In this document: positions 51,895-60,294 of the stretch, piece by piece
Position numbering within the stretch: position 1 is the stretch's first letter
How the letters are laid out: the number at the start of each line of letters is the position of its first letter
From: an uncultured Lachnospiraceae bacterium
Lineage (GTDB): Bacteria; Bacillota; Clostridia; Lachnospirales; Lachnospiraceae
Assembly: GCA_910587765.1 (NCBI GenBank)
Contig: CAJUNR010000005.1
Location: forward strand, 1 to 64,000
Direction: 5' to 3'
DNA: 64,000 nt
Position numbers and translations under genes: made by a program
The notes under the pieces: generated by a model
Told to the model about the DNA's origin: nothing
Seen by the model: the letters and a program-made list of their open reading frames with translations, nothing else
The model's database searches: none

Positions 51895-53409
51895 ATGACA
51901 AATATTTTATTATACGACACCGGCGACGTCAGAGACGAATTAAACGAACCGATCGGAATCGAACTGATCGCCGCGCATCTGTTAAGGGATCTGCCCGGAG
52001 AGGTATCCGTAGATATCAAATGGTTTCCTTTTGATCATGATTCACTCGACCCTCTGCAGTACGACATCATCGGCGTCGGCATCCATATCAACGGAATGGA
52101 GGTCTTTGAGCATCTGCACCGGCTCTGCAGAGAATCCGGTTTCCGGGGACCGATCGTCGCGGGAAATTCCGTCCCCACCTTCGGCTGGGAAGCGCTGCTG
52201 AACCGGTACCCGGATCTCCTGTGCATGATCGGGGAAGGGGAAGACGCGTGGACAGCGCTGGTCCGGGAATATCAGAAGGAACATCCGGACTATTCCCGCG
52301 TCCCGAATCTGGCCTGGATGGAACAGGGCCGGCCGGTAACGACGCCGCGCGCCGTCTGCGACATGCGCGGCTATCTGCCGCCTCTGCGCCCGTTTCATCC
52401 GCAGCTTCGGCAGCGCCGCGGCATCGCCCGGATCGAAGCCAGCCGCGGATGTTCCTGGAACCGGTGCAGCTTCTGCGGCGCCGATCACAAATACAATCAT
52501 ACCGGATGGCGTCCGATCCCGCTCGATACCGTACTGGAACAATTAACGGAATTGAGCCGGCTCGGATTGACGACGGTTTATTTCTGCGACGAGGATTTTA
52601 TCGGCGGCGACAGCGCCAGATTTTCCGAACTGGTGGAGCGGATCCGCATGAAGATGAAGCAGGGCGGGATCTCTCCCGATATGAACTTCTTTGTATCCGT
52701 AAGACCCACGGATCTTCTCAGGGAAAGCAATCGGAAAGCGATCCGGCGTTTTATGGACTGCGGGCTCAAAGAGTTGTTTGTCGGCCTGGAATCGGGCTGC
52801 GAAGCGCAGCTGAAGAGGTACTGCAAATGCACGACGGTAAAAACGAACGCCCTGGCCATCGAACGGCTCAGGGAACTGGAAAAAGACGGCCTGGCAATTG
52901 ATATCGGCTTTATTTTCTTTGACGATCTGATGACGCCTGACGACATCGAAGAAAATATCCGCTTTATAGAGGCTCACGGGCTCTCTTCGCTCGCCTCCAG
53001 TCTCATAAAACCGCTGCGGATCCAGCCCTTTACGGAAAGCCTTGCGCGCGCGGCCGGGGTACGCGCCAATGAATTTCTTCTCGACGATCTGATGTACCCG
53101 TACCGTTTTGCCGACGATACGGTTGAGCGGGTCTGGCGTACGTATTCCGAACTGGAGCTCGAGTCCGCCGCCCACAGGCTCCAGAGCGTATACCGCCGGG
53201 AACTGTCATCGGACGCGGAACGCGAGACGGCAGCGCGGAATCTGAAGGAACTGCGTGCGCTTCAGTTTTCCGCCCTCAAGGACATCGCGGCGTGCCTGAT
53301 CCGCCGGGAGATCAGCGAGACACAGTTAAAAAGCCGGCTGGACGCTGTTTTGTCGCGCGCCGGCCGGCTTCTGGAAACTGCTTTCACCCATGTTTCCCTA
53401 ATCGAGTAG
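51895..53409 (+). CDS. radical SAM protein with B12-binding-like N-terminal domain
   Basis: The 504-residue protein has an N-terminal Rossmann-type region (about 1-130: YDIIGVGIHINGMEVFEHLH, PIVAGNSVPTFGWEALL, LLCMIGEGEDAW) as in cobalamin-binding radical SAM enzymes. The DxHxxG cobalamin ligand is not visible. The radical SAM core starts with ASRGCSWNRCSFCGADHKYN, a C-x4-C-x2-C form of the 4Fe-4S motif. TVYFCDEDFIGGD and GLKELFVGLESGCEAQLKRY (the usual GxES element) follow. Substrate is unknown. The partner upstream is an unrecognised membrane-tipped protein; no precursor-peptide gene is seen nearby. A hairpin at 53402 follows the stop. Confidence 0.85.
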   Translation: MTNILLYDTGDVRDELNEPIGIELIAAHLLRDLPGEVSVDIKWFPFDHDSLDPLQYDIIGVGIHINGMEVFEHLHRLCRESGFRGPIVAGNSVPTFGWEALLNRYPDLLCMIGEGEDAWTALVREYQKEHPDYSRVPNLAWMEQGRPVTTPRAVCDMRGYLPPLRPFHPQLRQRRGIARIEASRGCSWNRCSFCGADHKYNHTGWRPIPLDTVLEQLTELSRLGLTTVYFCDEDFIGGDSARFSELVERIRMKMKQGGISPDMNFFVSVRPTDLLRESNRKAIRRFMDCGLKELFVGLESGCEAQLKRYCKCTTVKTNALAIERLRELEKDGLAIDIGFIFFDDLMTPDDIEENIRFIEAHGLSSLASSLIKPLRIQPFTESLARAAGVRANEFLLDDLMYPYRFADDTVERVWRTYSELELESAAHRLQSVYRRELSSDAERETAARNLKELRALQFSALKDIAACLIRREISETQLKSRLDAVLSRAGRLLETAFTHVSLIE

Positions 53410-53429
53410 GGGAGGTTTCTTCCCTACTC
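53402..53429. other. inverted repeat at the end of the radical SAM gene
   Basis: CGAGTAGGG and CCCTACTCG form a perfect 9-bp stem over a 10-base loop. No T tract follows on either strand, so termination is uncertain. It merges into the dispersed repeat copy B. Confidence 0.45.
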
Positions 53430-53495
53430 GCGCATCGGGTGCCTGTCAGCTCTGCTGACAATTTTCCTCAGGCACCCGTATGCATAATCGAAAAA
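53422..53495. repeat. dispersed hairpin repeat, copy B
   Basis: This is the second copy of the element at 8579-8650. Here the outer stem CGGGTGCCTG/CAGGCACCCG is a perfect 10 bp, with an inner GTCAGC/GCTGAC stem. It overlaps the last codons of the nudix gene, providing its terminal residues MHTGA. Confidence 0.6.
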
Positions 53496-53992
53496 TGACG
53501 CTGCAGATAGTCTCTGACCGCGTCGAGATCCGCGATATTGTTATACATAAATTCCCGGTTCCGCCAGAGCGCCAGAATCTCATCCAGATCGGCCCAGCGG
53601 ACCTCGCTGACTTCCGAAGCTTCCAGGCGCGCCTCCTCAAGCGGAAAATCGCCGACGGCAATGTAATCGTCGAACAGCATGTCCGAACCTGTGCTTCTGT
53701 ACAGGAAACGGATCTGCTGTTCTTCCAGTGCAAAACCGAGTTCTTCCTTCACCTCGCGCACGCAGGCCTCTCTGCTGCTCTCCCCCGCGCGCACCTTTCC
53801 TCCGGTGATGGACCAGAGGTCCGCCCCGGTCCGTTTGCAGGCCGCGCGCCTCTGGATGAGCAGCTTCCCTCCGGAATTGACAATCCACACGGAAGCGCCG
53901 ACATGGTATTCGCCCGGCCGGAATGCTTCGTCCGAACGTTTTGTATATCCGAGCCGCGTTCCGCGGGCGTCACAGACATCCCAGTATTCCAT
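53468..53992 (-). CDS. NUDIX hydrolase
   Basis: The 174-residue protein has the full Nudix box GGKVRAGESSREACVREVKE continuing into ELG, i.e. G-x5-E-x7-REVKEELG, which binds divalent metal and hydrolyses nucleoside-diphosphate-linked substrates. The N-terminal EYWDVCDARGTRLGYTKRSD resembles the start of isopentenyl-diphosphate isomerase-like Nudix proteins, but the specific isomerase residues are not evident to me. VWIVNSGGKLLIQRRAA is the typical strand before the box. It follows thyX by 14 bp, so nucleotide-pool cleaning is plausible. The C-terminus runs into the dispersed repeat, which supplies its stop codon. Confidence 0.9.
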   Translation of the reverse strand: MEYWDVCDARGTRLGYTKRSDEAFRPGEYHVGASVWIVNSGGKLLIQRRAACKRTGADLWSITGGKVRAGESSREACVREVKEELGFALEEQQIRFLYRSTGSDMLFDDYIAVGDFPLEEARLEASEVSEVRWADLDEILALWRNREFMYNNIADLDAVRDYLQRHFSIMHTGA

Positions 53993-54006
53993 CGGTTCTC
54001 ATCCTC

Positions 54007-55428
54007 TCAAAATTCCACCGGCGTCGCGCGGAATCTGCGCTGCACTTCCTCGTATTTCCCGCAGGTCATCTTCCCCTCCGGACAGCGGCCGAACGTATAG
54101 CAGCTCGGTCCGTAATGGCCGAACAGCGTCCCGGAGACTTCCCGCAGCAGATTCAACATCCGCACCGCGATCGCGCGCGTCTCCCACTGGGTCCGGCTGC
54201 AGGAGCGCAGGCTGATAAAGTGCCGCAGCTCGCGCGCGTTCATGGTCGTCGTGATATCGATTACATTTCCGCTCAGATAGAGGTAAGAAATCTCGTATTT
54301 ATTGAGGCCGGCCGCGCGCAGAGTCCGGTGAAGCTCCCCGGTCCGGGCGTAGGCCGCCTGATACCGCTCAAGCAGCGCGGGATCCGCTTTCACCGTATCC
54401 GGAATCAGATACCGTCCGCACCGGCAGACGTCCTGAAAAGGCGGAATCATGATCGCCTGCATCCGGTGACGGGTCAGGTGGGTGACGGCCGCCAGCGTAA
54501 TGCAGTTGATTCTGAAGGTAAAGGAAATCTGTTCCAGCTCCCGCGGGCGGCGGTCCGCCAGCACCAGCTCCACAATCTGACGGATGCGTTCTTTGTCCTC
54601 AAGAAGGCGGCCGATCGCCGGCGTGGGAAGGTTGGTGTGCGCGATCAGCGCCGCTCTGGCAACCGCCGTATCCGGATCCTCCGTATGCGCCAGCAGCTCC
54701 ACAGAAGCTTCCCGGACGTATTCCTGTCCGGCAGCGTCCCCCAGCAGCTTCGCGAGTCCTTCGCCTTTGTCCTCCGTACCGCTCTCCATGACGGACAGAT
54801 CGTCAAAGATAAAGGGGCACAGCCCGGCCGCCTGCCGCTGCAGATCCTCTCCCAGCGCCCGCAGTTCCGCATGTCCCCTGCCTCTGCCGCAGAGCATGGA
54901 ATAGAGAACGTTGCACAGTTCTCTGGCGTTCACGGTACAGTAAAAATTACTTCTGTAAGAATACGGCAGCAGAAAGCGGGCGTCCTCCTTGGGGATACCG
55001 GCCTGCACAAAGTCTTCGTATTCCCGGAAGAGCCAGGTCATATGCTCCGTGTAGAGCTTCTCCAGCTCTTCCGCGTTCTTCAGCGGCTCCCCATCCCCGT
55101 CGACAAAGGAAGGGGTCTGGAAGCCCATATGGCTGAAATCCACGTAACGCCTTGATTTCACCGTAAAGGCGGCAAGGCGGAACTCCAGCATAAACTGCTC
55201 TACATAAGCGGAGACATTGACAAAGGCCAGATTGAAGCTGATGTGCTCAACCAGCGTCTTATGCCCCGAAGCGAGCACCTTCTTCACCAGCGCCTGATTC
55301 TTCTGTGTATCCACGGCCTTCTCGAAAATCGCCAGCGAATCCCCCATCGTCGTGGAAATCCGGGCGCCGCAGGAAGTGATCCGGTCCGGTTCCTGCGTAC
55401 AGCCGATAATCTTAACTTTACTGTCCAT
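54007..55428 (-). CDS. thyX: FAD-dependent thymidylate synthase, tandem-domain form
   Basis: ThyX methylates dUMP to dTMP using FAD, NADPH and methylene-tetrahydrofolate. This protein of about 473 residues is twice the usual length and appears to hold two ThyX-like domains. The first has GHKTLVEHISFNLAF, FRLAAFTVKSRRYVDFS and TVNARELCNVLYSMLCG. The second has LEQISFTFRINCITLA, LTRHRMQAIMIPPF and MNARELRHFISLRSCSRTQWE. Each carries only part of the RHRx7S signature, so active sites may form between the halves. The start is the ATG at 55428; the ATG at 55470 overlaps the -10 hexamer and cannot be used. The nudix gene follows. Confidence 0.88.
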   Translation of the reverse strand: MDSKVKIIGCTQEPDRITSCGARISTTMGDSLAIFEKAVDTQKNQALVKKVLASGHKTLVEHISFNLAFVNVSAYVEQFMLEFRLAAFTVKSRRYVDFSHMGFQTPSFVDGDGEPLKNAEELEKLYTEHMTWLFREYEDFVQAGIPKEDARFLLPYSYRSNFYCTVNARELCNVLYSMLCGRGRGHAELRALGEDLQRQAAGLCPFIFDDLSVMESGTEDKGEGLAKLLGDAAGQEYVREASVELLAHTEDPDTAVARAALIAHTNLPTPAIGRLLEDKERIRQIVELVLADRRPRELEQISFTFRINCITLAAVTHLTRHRMQAIMIPPFQDVCRCGRYLIPDTVKADPALLERYQAAYARTGELHRTLRAAGLNKYEISYLYLSGNVIDITTTMNARELRHFISLRSCSRTQWETRAIAVRMLNLLREVSGTLFGHYGPSCYTFGRCPEGKMTCGKYEEVQRRFRATPVEF

Positions 55429-55460
55429 AACATACCCCATTCGTAAATTGATTTCTGATA

Positions 55461-55489
55461 AATTTAGCATGATTCCGGGGAGTTGTCAA
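55461..55489 (-). promoter_or_regulatory. promoter of thyX-nudix
   Basis: Minus-strand TTGACA (55484-55489) and TAAATT (55461-55466) are 17 bp apart. The -10 lies inside the first codons of the longest possible thyX frame, which fixes the real start downstream. Confidence 0.7.
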
Positions 55490-55513
55490 GAAGGCGGACA
55501 GGGCCCTGGGCGG

Positions 55514-55879
55514 TCACCGCTTTCCCGGTATCCGCCGCTTTGACTCTGAATTTTTATCGCTGTCAGAAAGCAGGGCTTCCGCAACCGCCAGAATCATCTT
55601 CATCTGCTCTTCATCACACCTTTTCAGCAGACGAAGCACTTTCTGACGGGTTTCGTCCGTCTGTTCCCGTTCCGGATAGATAACGTCATCCGCCGAAATG
55701 TTGAAATACCGGACGGTTCTTTCAAACACTTTAAAACTTGGGTCATTTCTGAAACGCTCCAGATCTTTTAAATAGGACAAAGAAATGTCAAGCTTTTCAG
55801 CCAGCTCCGCCTGCGTCAGCTTCCGCTCCATCCGCGCATTTTTCAGTGCTGTCCCGAACGGTTTCGGATCATATATCAT
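55514..55879 (-). CDS. XRE family helix-turn-helix regulator
   Basis: The protein of about 121 residues has an N-terminal HTH domain of the lambda Cro/XRE type: FGTALKNARMERKLTQAELA, EKLDISLSYLKDLERFRNDP, FKVFERTVRYFNISADDVIY. The C-terminal 50 residues are helical and charged (DETRQKVLRLLKRCDEEQMK). The start is the ATG at 55879 with GGAGG seven bases upstream; twelve codons before it lack a site. A perfect 18-bp palindrome lies about 55 bp upstream and is a likely autoregulatory operator. Target genes beyond itself are unknown. Confidence 0.88.
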   Translation of the reverse strand: MIYDPKPFGTALKNARMERKLTQAELAEKLDISLSYLKDLERFRNDPSFKVFERTVRYFNISADDVIYPEREQTDETRQKVLRLLKRCDEEQMKMILAVAEALLSDSDKNSESKRRIPGKR

Positions 55880-55934
55880 CTTATAACCTCCCATGCCTGA
55901 TCTGCAACGGCACATAGAGGCTCCGTTCAGATCG

Positions 55935-55952
55935 TCGTTTTATATAAAACGA
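55935..55952. promoter_or_regulatory. perfect 18-bp palindrome upstream of the XRE gene
   Basis: TCGTTTTATATAAAACGA reads the same on both strands, with a TATATA centre that may overlap a -10 element. Just beyond it TTTGACAT occurs twice (55966-55985 region). Together they form a likely operator/promoter region. Confidence 0.55.
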
Positions 55953-56010
55953 TTGGGCGGGAGATTTTTGACATGTTTTGACATATTTTTATGTTATTTT
56001 GATATAGGCT

Positions 56011-58572
56011 TTAATCTGAAAGGGTCCCTCCCATTGCGAGGTCCGTCATTGCCTGCTTCCAGGCTGTCTTGTCGAACATATTTGCATACTGAAGCATCCG
56101 GTATTCTCTTAATATCCCCTCCTGTTCCAGACCGTTGGCCATTGACATAAAATTCCCTGCCTCATCATAATACCCCATACGATTGATGGCGGGATATTTC
56201 TGCTGACAGGCAAGTAAAAACTGATCATACCTGCTAAGTGGAATGCCCGCTGCCTCAAAGAGCATGGCGCGCAGATAATTGGGTGATGTCAATACACTGT
56301 CTTTTGATTCAATGTCATAATTAGCCCACAATACAAATGGCACCGCATATGGCAGCTCTGACATTTCCACAGAGCCTGATTCTCCATTCTCTTTCACAGC
56401 ATTATAAACATCCGCATCCAGGCCGGGCTGATGATCCCCAAACATCATTATAATTGTCTTATCATCCTCTTTTTCAAAATACTCCACTAACCCTTTAAAT
56501 GCCCTGTCGGTTTCCTTAATTAAAGAAAGGTACTCTAAAAGCTGCACATGTTGTATTTTTTCTGACTCTGGTTTAATTGTGATATCCACTTCACTGTTAT
56601 AAAGACTGTATCCGCCATGATTCTGCATTGTTACATTAAATATAAAAAACGGACGTTTTATATCACGTTTTTCATAAATATCAATTAAATTTAGAAAATC
56701 CGCCTCATCGCTCATATACCCTCGCAGATTTTCCCTGTAATAAAGGTCATCCTCCGCTGTAACATATTTATCAAATCCCAAAAGCGGATATACGATATTC
56801 CTTTTATAATTTCCCGCGGCATACGGATGAAAAGCAATTGTCTGGTAATCAAAATCTTTTAATTCATGAACCAGAGATTCCTGTTCACTTTTTATAAACT
56901 GCATGTATGGAACATTTCCTTCTGACAAAAATGCCATTGTATTGCCGGTCAGAAATTCATACTCTGTATTTGCCGTACTCCCTCCAAATACAGATACAAG
57001 GATATCCCCTTTTATCACATTTTCCTCTAATGAATCAATAAACGGCGTTCCTTCTTCATCTGTCGAGAAACCATACGTTTTCGGGAGATCCGCAAATGCT
57101 TCATTCATGATCACAATTATATTTGGATATTCTGACGATGGCCGCCCGTCCTCGTATCCCTTTAATATATCTAATATCTGCTCTTGCGAATACCCTGCAG
57201 GTTTTCTGGGCGCCAGATCATGCTTTGCATATGCCACAAACGAACTTATATACCCAAAGTTCTGTGTGTCGTTAACCATATTCCAATAACTTACATCAGG
57301 CGAATATACCACACCTGCACCCAATATACAGCAACTCATTGTTAATGAGATGATCAGTTCTGAACCTTTTACCTTTCTCTTATCCATAAGCGCCAGGCAG
57401 CATATCATCCCAATTTCAAATATCAGGCAAAATAAAAGCTCCTGATCTATTTTAAAAGTATAACTTCCCAGTACAGTCAAAGCCGTATCTGCCATCAGAA
57501 AATCCGATAATTCAAACGGATTTCCCCGGAATTGAAAGAAATAATGATTAATAACAGCAAGTATAACAATAAACATATGGCTTATTGCTATTGCCCATTT
57601 TGCGTTTCTTATTATACAATACAAAAAAAGTGTCGGAAATACTGCCAGCAGAATATTCCAGAAAAGCGCGTTTAGATTATGAAAATTATACTCTATTCCC
57701 GATAATATTTCCATAACTCCTGTATTTAAAGCTGCGCCCAGGAAAATTACTGTAAATTCAAGAACAGAACTCTTTTTTTTACTATTGTATATTTGCAGAA
57801 TCAACATCAACATGCTTAAAATAACAAGCAAGTACATCCAGATAAATAAATTGACTCTAACAGGAGACAAAAAGATATGATACAATAATATATATCCCAT
57901 CAAAACGGACGGAATCGCCATGCAGATTAATGCAGGTATCTTTTTTCTGAAAATATCTTTATCTTCGCAGCTTATAAAATCGTATAATAAAAACAGTGCC
58001 GCTTCATAAATAAAAATATACAATAAAGCAAGCAGTAATTGTTTTATCGCATTACAAAACAGTCCGTATCTGGAATTAATCACTATTTGGTTTACTTCTA
58101 TATAGGTTGAATTAGAAGCCACCAGATCAAATCTGAAATTCTGCTTCTCAGGGCTTTCCCTGTCATAAAAGGAAATCAGAATTTTTCCATTTTTTACACG
58201 ATACACAACACTATTCCAGGTATCGGTATCAAATACTTCTCCCCACACATCTGGCTGTGTAACTCCTGAAATGTCCAGTTCAATTACTTTTAATCTAGCT
58301 GGCCGGGCTAGATGATATTCAATCCACGGATCACCCGATATAGATCTTATACCTGAATCTATAATTTCAAAATCTTTCAGATTTTGATTATTATCACCAT
58401 ACAACATTTTCTGAGTTAACACAAATTGGGGATATTGCACAAAAGAATATAACAAATATACTCCAAAACATACAACTATCGCCATCACGCTCAACAAAAA
58501 TACAAATTTCAAATTCCAATACTTTAGAAATCTGTTCTTCCAAATTTGCGTTTTTTTACTGATATCTTTCAT
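56011..58572 (-). CDS. LtaS-like phosphoglycerol transferase (sulfatase fold) with N-terminal membrane region
   Basis: The 853-residue protein has one N-terminal membrane segment, an extracytoplasmic beta-rich domain (about 50-175), about eight hydrophobic segments (180-430) and an extracellular sulfatase-fold domain (about 480-810). That domain shows the LtaS-type sites: NIIVIMNEAFADLP near 487 (metal glutamate), FGGSTANTEYEFLTGN near 534 with the catalytic threonine, NHGGYSLY, and MMFGDHQPG near 712 (metal Asp-His). LtaS-like enzymes transfer phosphoglycerol from phosphatidylglycerol to glycans or teichoic acids. The gene is AT-rich like its neighbours and lies 7 bp after the acyltransferase gene. 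The extra N-terminal domain is not part of classical LtaS. Confidence 0.85.
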   Translation of the reverse strand: MKDISKKTQIWKNRFLKYWNLKFVFLLSVMAIVVCFGVYLLYSFVQYPQFVLTQKMLYGDNNQNLKDFEIIDSGIRSISGDPWIEYHLARPARLKVIELDISGVTQPDVWGEVFDTDTWNSVVYRVKNGKILISFYDRESPEKQNFRFDLVASNSTYIEVNQIVINSRYGLFCNAIKQLLLALLYIFIYEAALFLLYDFISCEDKDIFRKKIPALICMAIPSVLMGYILLYHIFLSPVRVNLFIWMYLLVILSMLMLILQIYNSKKKSSVLEFTVIFLGAALNTGVMEILSGIEYNFHNLNALFWNILLAVFPTLFLYCIIRNAKWAIAISHMFIVILAVINHYFFQFRGNPFELSDFLMADTALTVLGSYTFKIDQELLFCLIFEIGMICCLALMDKRKVKGSELIISLTMSCCILGAGVVYSPDVSYWNMVNDTQNFGYISSFVAYAKHDLAPRKPAGYSQEQILDILKGYEDGRPSSEYPNIIVIMNEAFADLPKTYGFSTDEEGTPFIDSLEENVIKGDILVSVFGGSTANTEYEFLTGNTMAFLSEGNVPYMQFIKSEQESLVHELKDFDYQTIAFHPYAAGNYKRNIVYPLLGFDKYVTAEDDLYYRENLRGYMSDEADFLNLIDIYEKRDIKRPFFIFNVTMQNHGGYSLYNSEVDITIKPESEKIQHVQLLEYLSLIKETDRAFKGLVEYFEKEDDKTIIMMFGDHQPGLDADVYNAVKENGESGSVEMSELPYAVPFVLWANYDIESKDSVLTSPNYLRAMLFEAAGIPLSRYDQFLLACQQKYPAINRMGYYDEAGNFMSMANGLEQEGILREYRMLQYANMFDKTAWKQAMTDLAMGGTLSD

Positions 58573-58579
58573 ACTTTCT

Positions 58580-60238
58580 CTATATTACCTTTAATAATTT
58601 ATTTTCAATTAAAGCATAATGAAGCCAGGACACAATTATCACCAATCCCAACGAGCAGACAAAAGCCAAAGAAAATCCTGTCATTGGTTCCAACAATGAC
58701 ATAAATAACCCTCCCCACATCATGTGTACCAGATAAACCGACAAACTGATTTTCCCAAAAAATTCTATAAATCCATTTCTCTTAAACGATCTTTCTCCTG
58801 CCACAAATATGATCAGCAACAGTACAGCATACACAAAGGAAATAATATAAGATGTATCCGCATAATATCCTGTATTCAATTTATAAAAGGAGAGTGTCAT
58901 CATGACATAGTTAAACGCTCCAAACCCCAGGCCTTTGGGATAAGAAATTTCTTTTGTAAAACAGGCATAAATAATCATTCCTGTAACAGGAATAGATACA
59001 AAAGGAAACAGCGGTGATACATATGTTATGACCGGCAAACGGCTGCCAGCCGCACCTAAAATCGGCAATACCGCCATAATACCTTCTAAATATATCAGCA
59101 CCTTAACAGTATTCTTTTTAGCTATTTGACAGCAAACAGAAGCAAGCAAATAAAACAGAAATAAGGGAATAAGGAACCAGGTTGTCCCATTTACATTTTC
59201 TCCAACACCATTAAAATGATTTATCAGTGTCGCGCAGCCTACCCAGTTTTTTAAAGAAAACCGCGACCAATATGTGGGACGAATCTGATTTACTATCCAT
59301 TGAAATCCCCAAAAAGTTGCAAAAGAAAGGACAGTAAATATATATATCCTGGCAATCTTTCTACAATTAGAACGGATACATTTATTTTTCCTTCTATTGG
59401 AATGAATAAATAAAAAACCTGCAAGCAAATAAAACAAACTTACACCCAGCGCACCGAAATCCTGGATGACATGTAAGGGCGTACAAATGATAAGATCTGC
59501 CACACCTTTTATAATCCACTCACCATTGCGCATAGCTCCCAAATGATCATACAAGATCATTCCTAAAGCAATTACTCGAAGATAAGATATTGAATATATT
59601 CTGTTTGGCATTTGGGATATATTTTCTTCAGTTGTCCTGTTTACAGCCGCATTTCCAAGGTCTTCTATTTCCCGACTTTTTTCTGTATGAGATATTAGCC
59701 GCGCATAAATAGTCTTTGTCAAAACAGCCCAAACCACAATCACCAATGCCATGAACCACGAAGGCACCACCCTGCTTCCATAAGCCGTAATACGCCTGAC
59801 AGGTAATTTCGATCCTCCCTTCTGTACAAGCCCGATACGAATTCTATCAAAAGCCCCCTCCGGAAGCTGTAAATAGTTCGCTCCTTTATGAAGCATTAAA
59901 CGATCAGAATAGTTCGAACCGTAGGAAAACTGTATTTCGCATATTTCATCTGTTTTACCAATCTCTATTATTATAGTGCTGACGCCAAAAGATTCCTGTA
60001 TAATAAAGCAGGCATCCGGCGCTGTAGCAAGAAAAGTACCATCTTCCTGGATTTGGAAATTTTCACTTGCTTCTATCAGATCTTCTGTTTCCCATGTATG
60101 GCGGCTCCCACTTCCAAACATGGAATAGATAGTTCCATAGAGACAATAGCTTCCGACTACATAGATCAAAATAAACAAAAGCAGCATTCCTGCACAATAG
60201 ATTGCTTTCTTTTTTAACTGTTTCCTACTGGTCATCAT
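58580..60238 (-). CDS. acyltransferase 3 family membrane protein with extracytoplasmic N-terminal domain
   Basis: The protein of about 552 residues has one membrane segment (AIYCAGMLLLFILIYVVGSY) and an extracytoplasmic beta-rich domain (about 40-145). A second membrane segment and then the ten-helix acyltransferase 3 core follow. The core starts with YLRVIALGMILYDHLGAMR, where the histidine matches the conserved catalytic position, and continues with GVSLFYLLAGFLF and GTTWFLIPLFLFYLL. KISLSVYLVHMMWGG lies near the end. Such enzymes O-acetylate or succinylate surface glycans. The start is the ATG at 60238; the longer frame overlaps the neighbouring GT2 gene and is rejected. It precedes the LtaS-like gene. 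Confidence 0.85.
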   Translation of the reverse strand: MMTSRKQLKKKAIYCAGMLLLFILIYVVGSYCLYGTIYSMFGSGSRHTWETEDLIEASENFQIQEDGTFLATAPDACFIIQESFGVSTIIIEIGKTDEICEIQFSYGSNYSDRLMLHKGANYLQLPEGAFDRIRIGLVQKGGSKLPVRRITAYGSRVVPSWFMALVIVVWAVLTKTIYARLISHTEKSREIEDLGNAAVNRTTEENISQMPNRIYSISYLRVIALGMILYDHLGAMRNGEWIIKGVADLIICTPLHVIQDFGALGVSLFYLLAGFLFIHSNRRKNKCIRSNCRKIARIYIFTVLSFATFWGFQWIVNQIRPTYWSRFSLKNWVGCATLINHFNGVGENVNGTTWFLIPLFLFYLLASVCCQIAKKNTVKVLIYLEGIMAVLPILGAAGSRLPVITYVSPLFPFVSIPVTGMIIYACFTKEISYPKGLGFGAFNYVMMTLSFYKLNTGYYADTSYIISFVYAVLLLIIFVAGERSFKRNGFIEFFGKISLSVYLVHMMWGGLFMSLLEPMTGFSLAFVCSLGLVIIVSWLHYALIENKLLKVI

Positions 60239-60294
60239 TTCTTCACTTTCCTTAGGTACAAATACAGATTCTGTCAATCCGCCGTTTTTCCCTG

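Noticed and set aside
53402..53429. Intrinsic terminator for the radical SAM gene
   Set aside because: The stem is perfect but no T tract follows on either strand; kept only as an inverted repeat.
55429..55470. Longer thyX frame starting at 55470
   Set aside because: Its first codons contain the -10 hexamer of the promoter.
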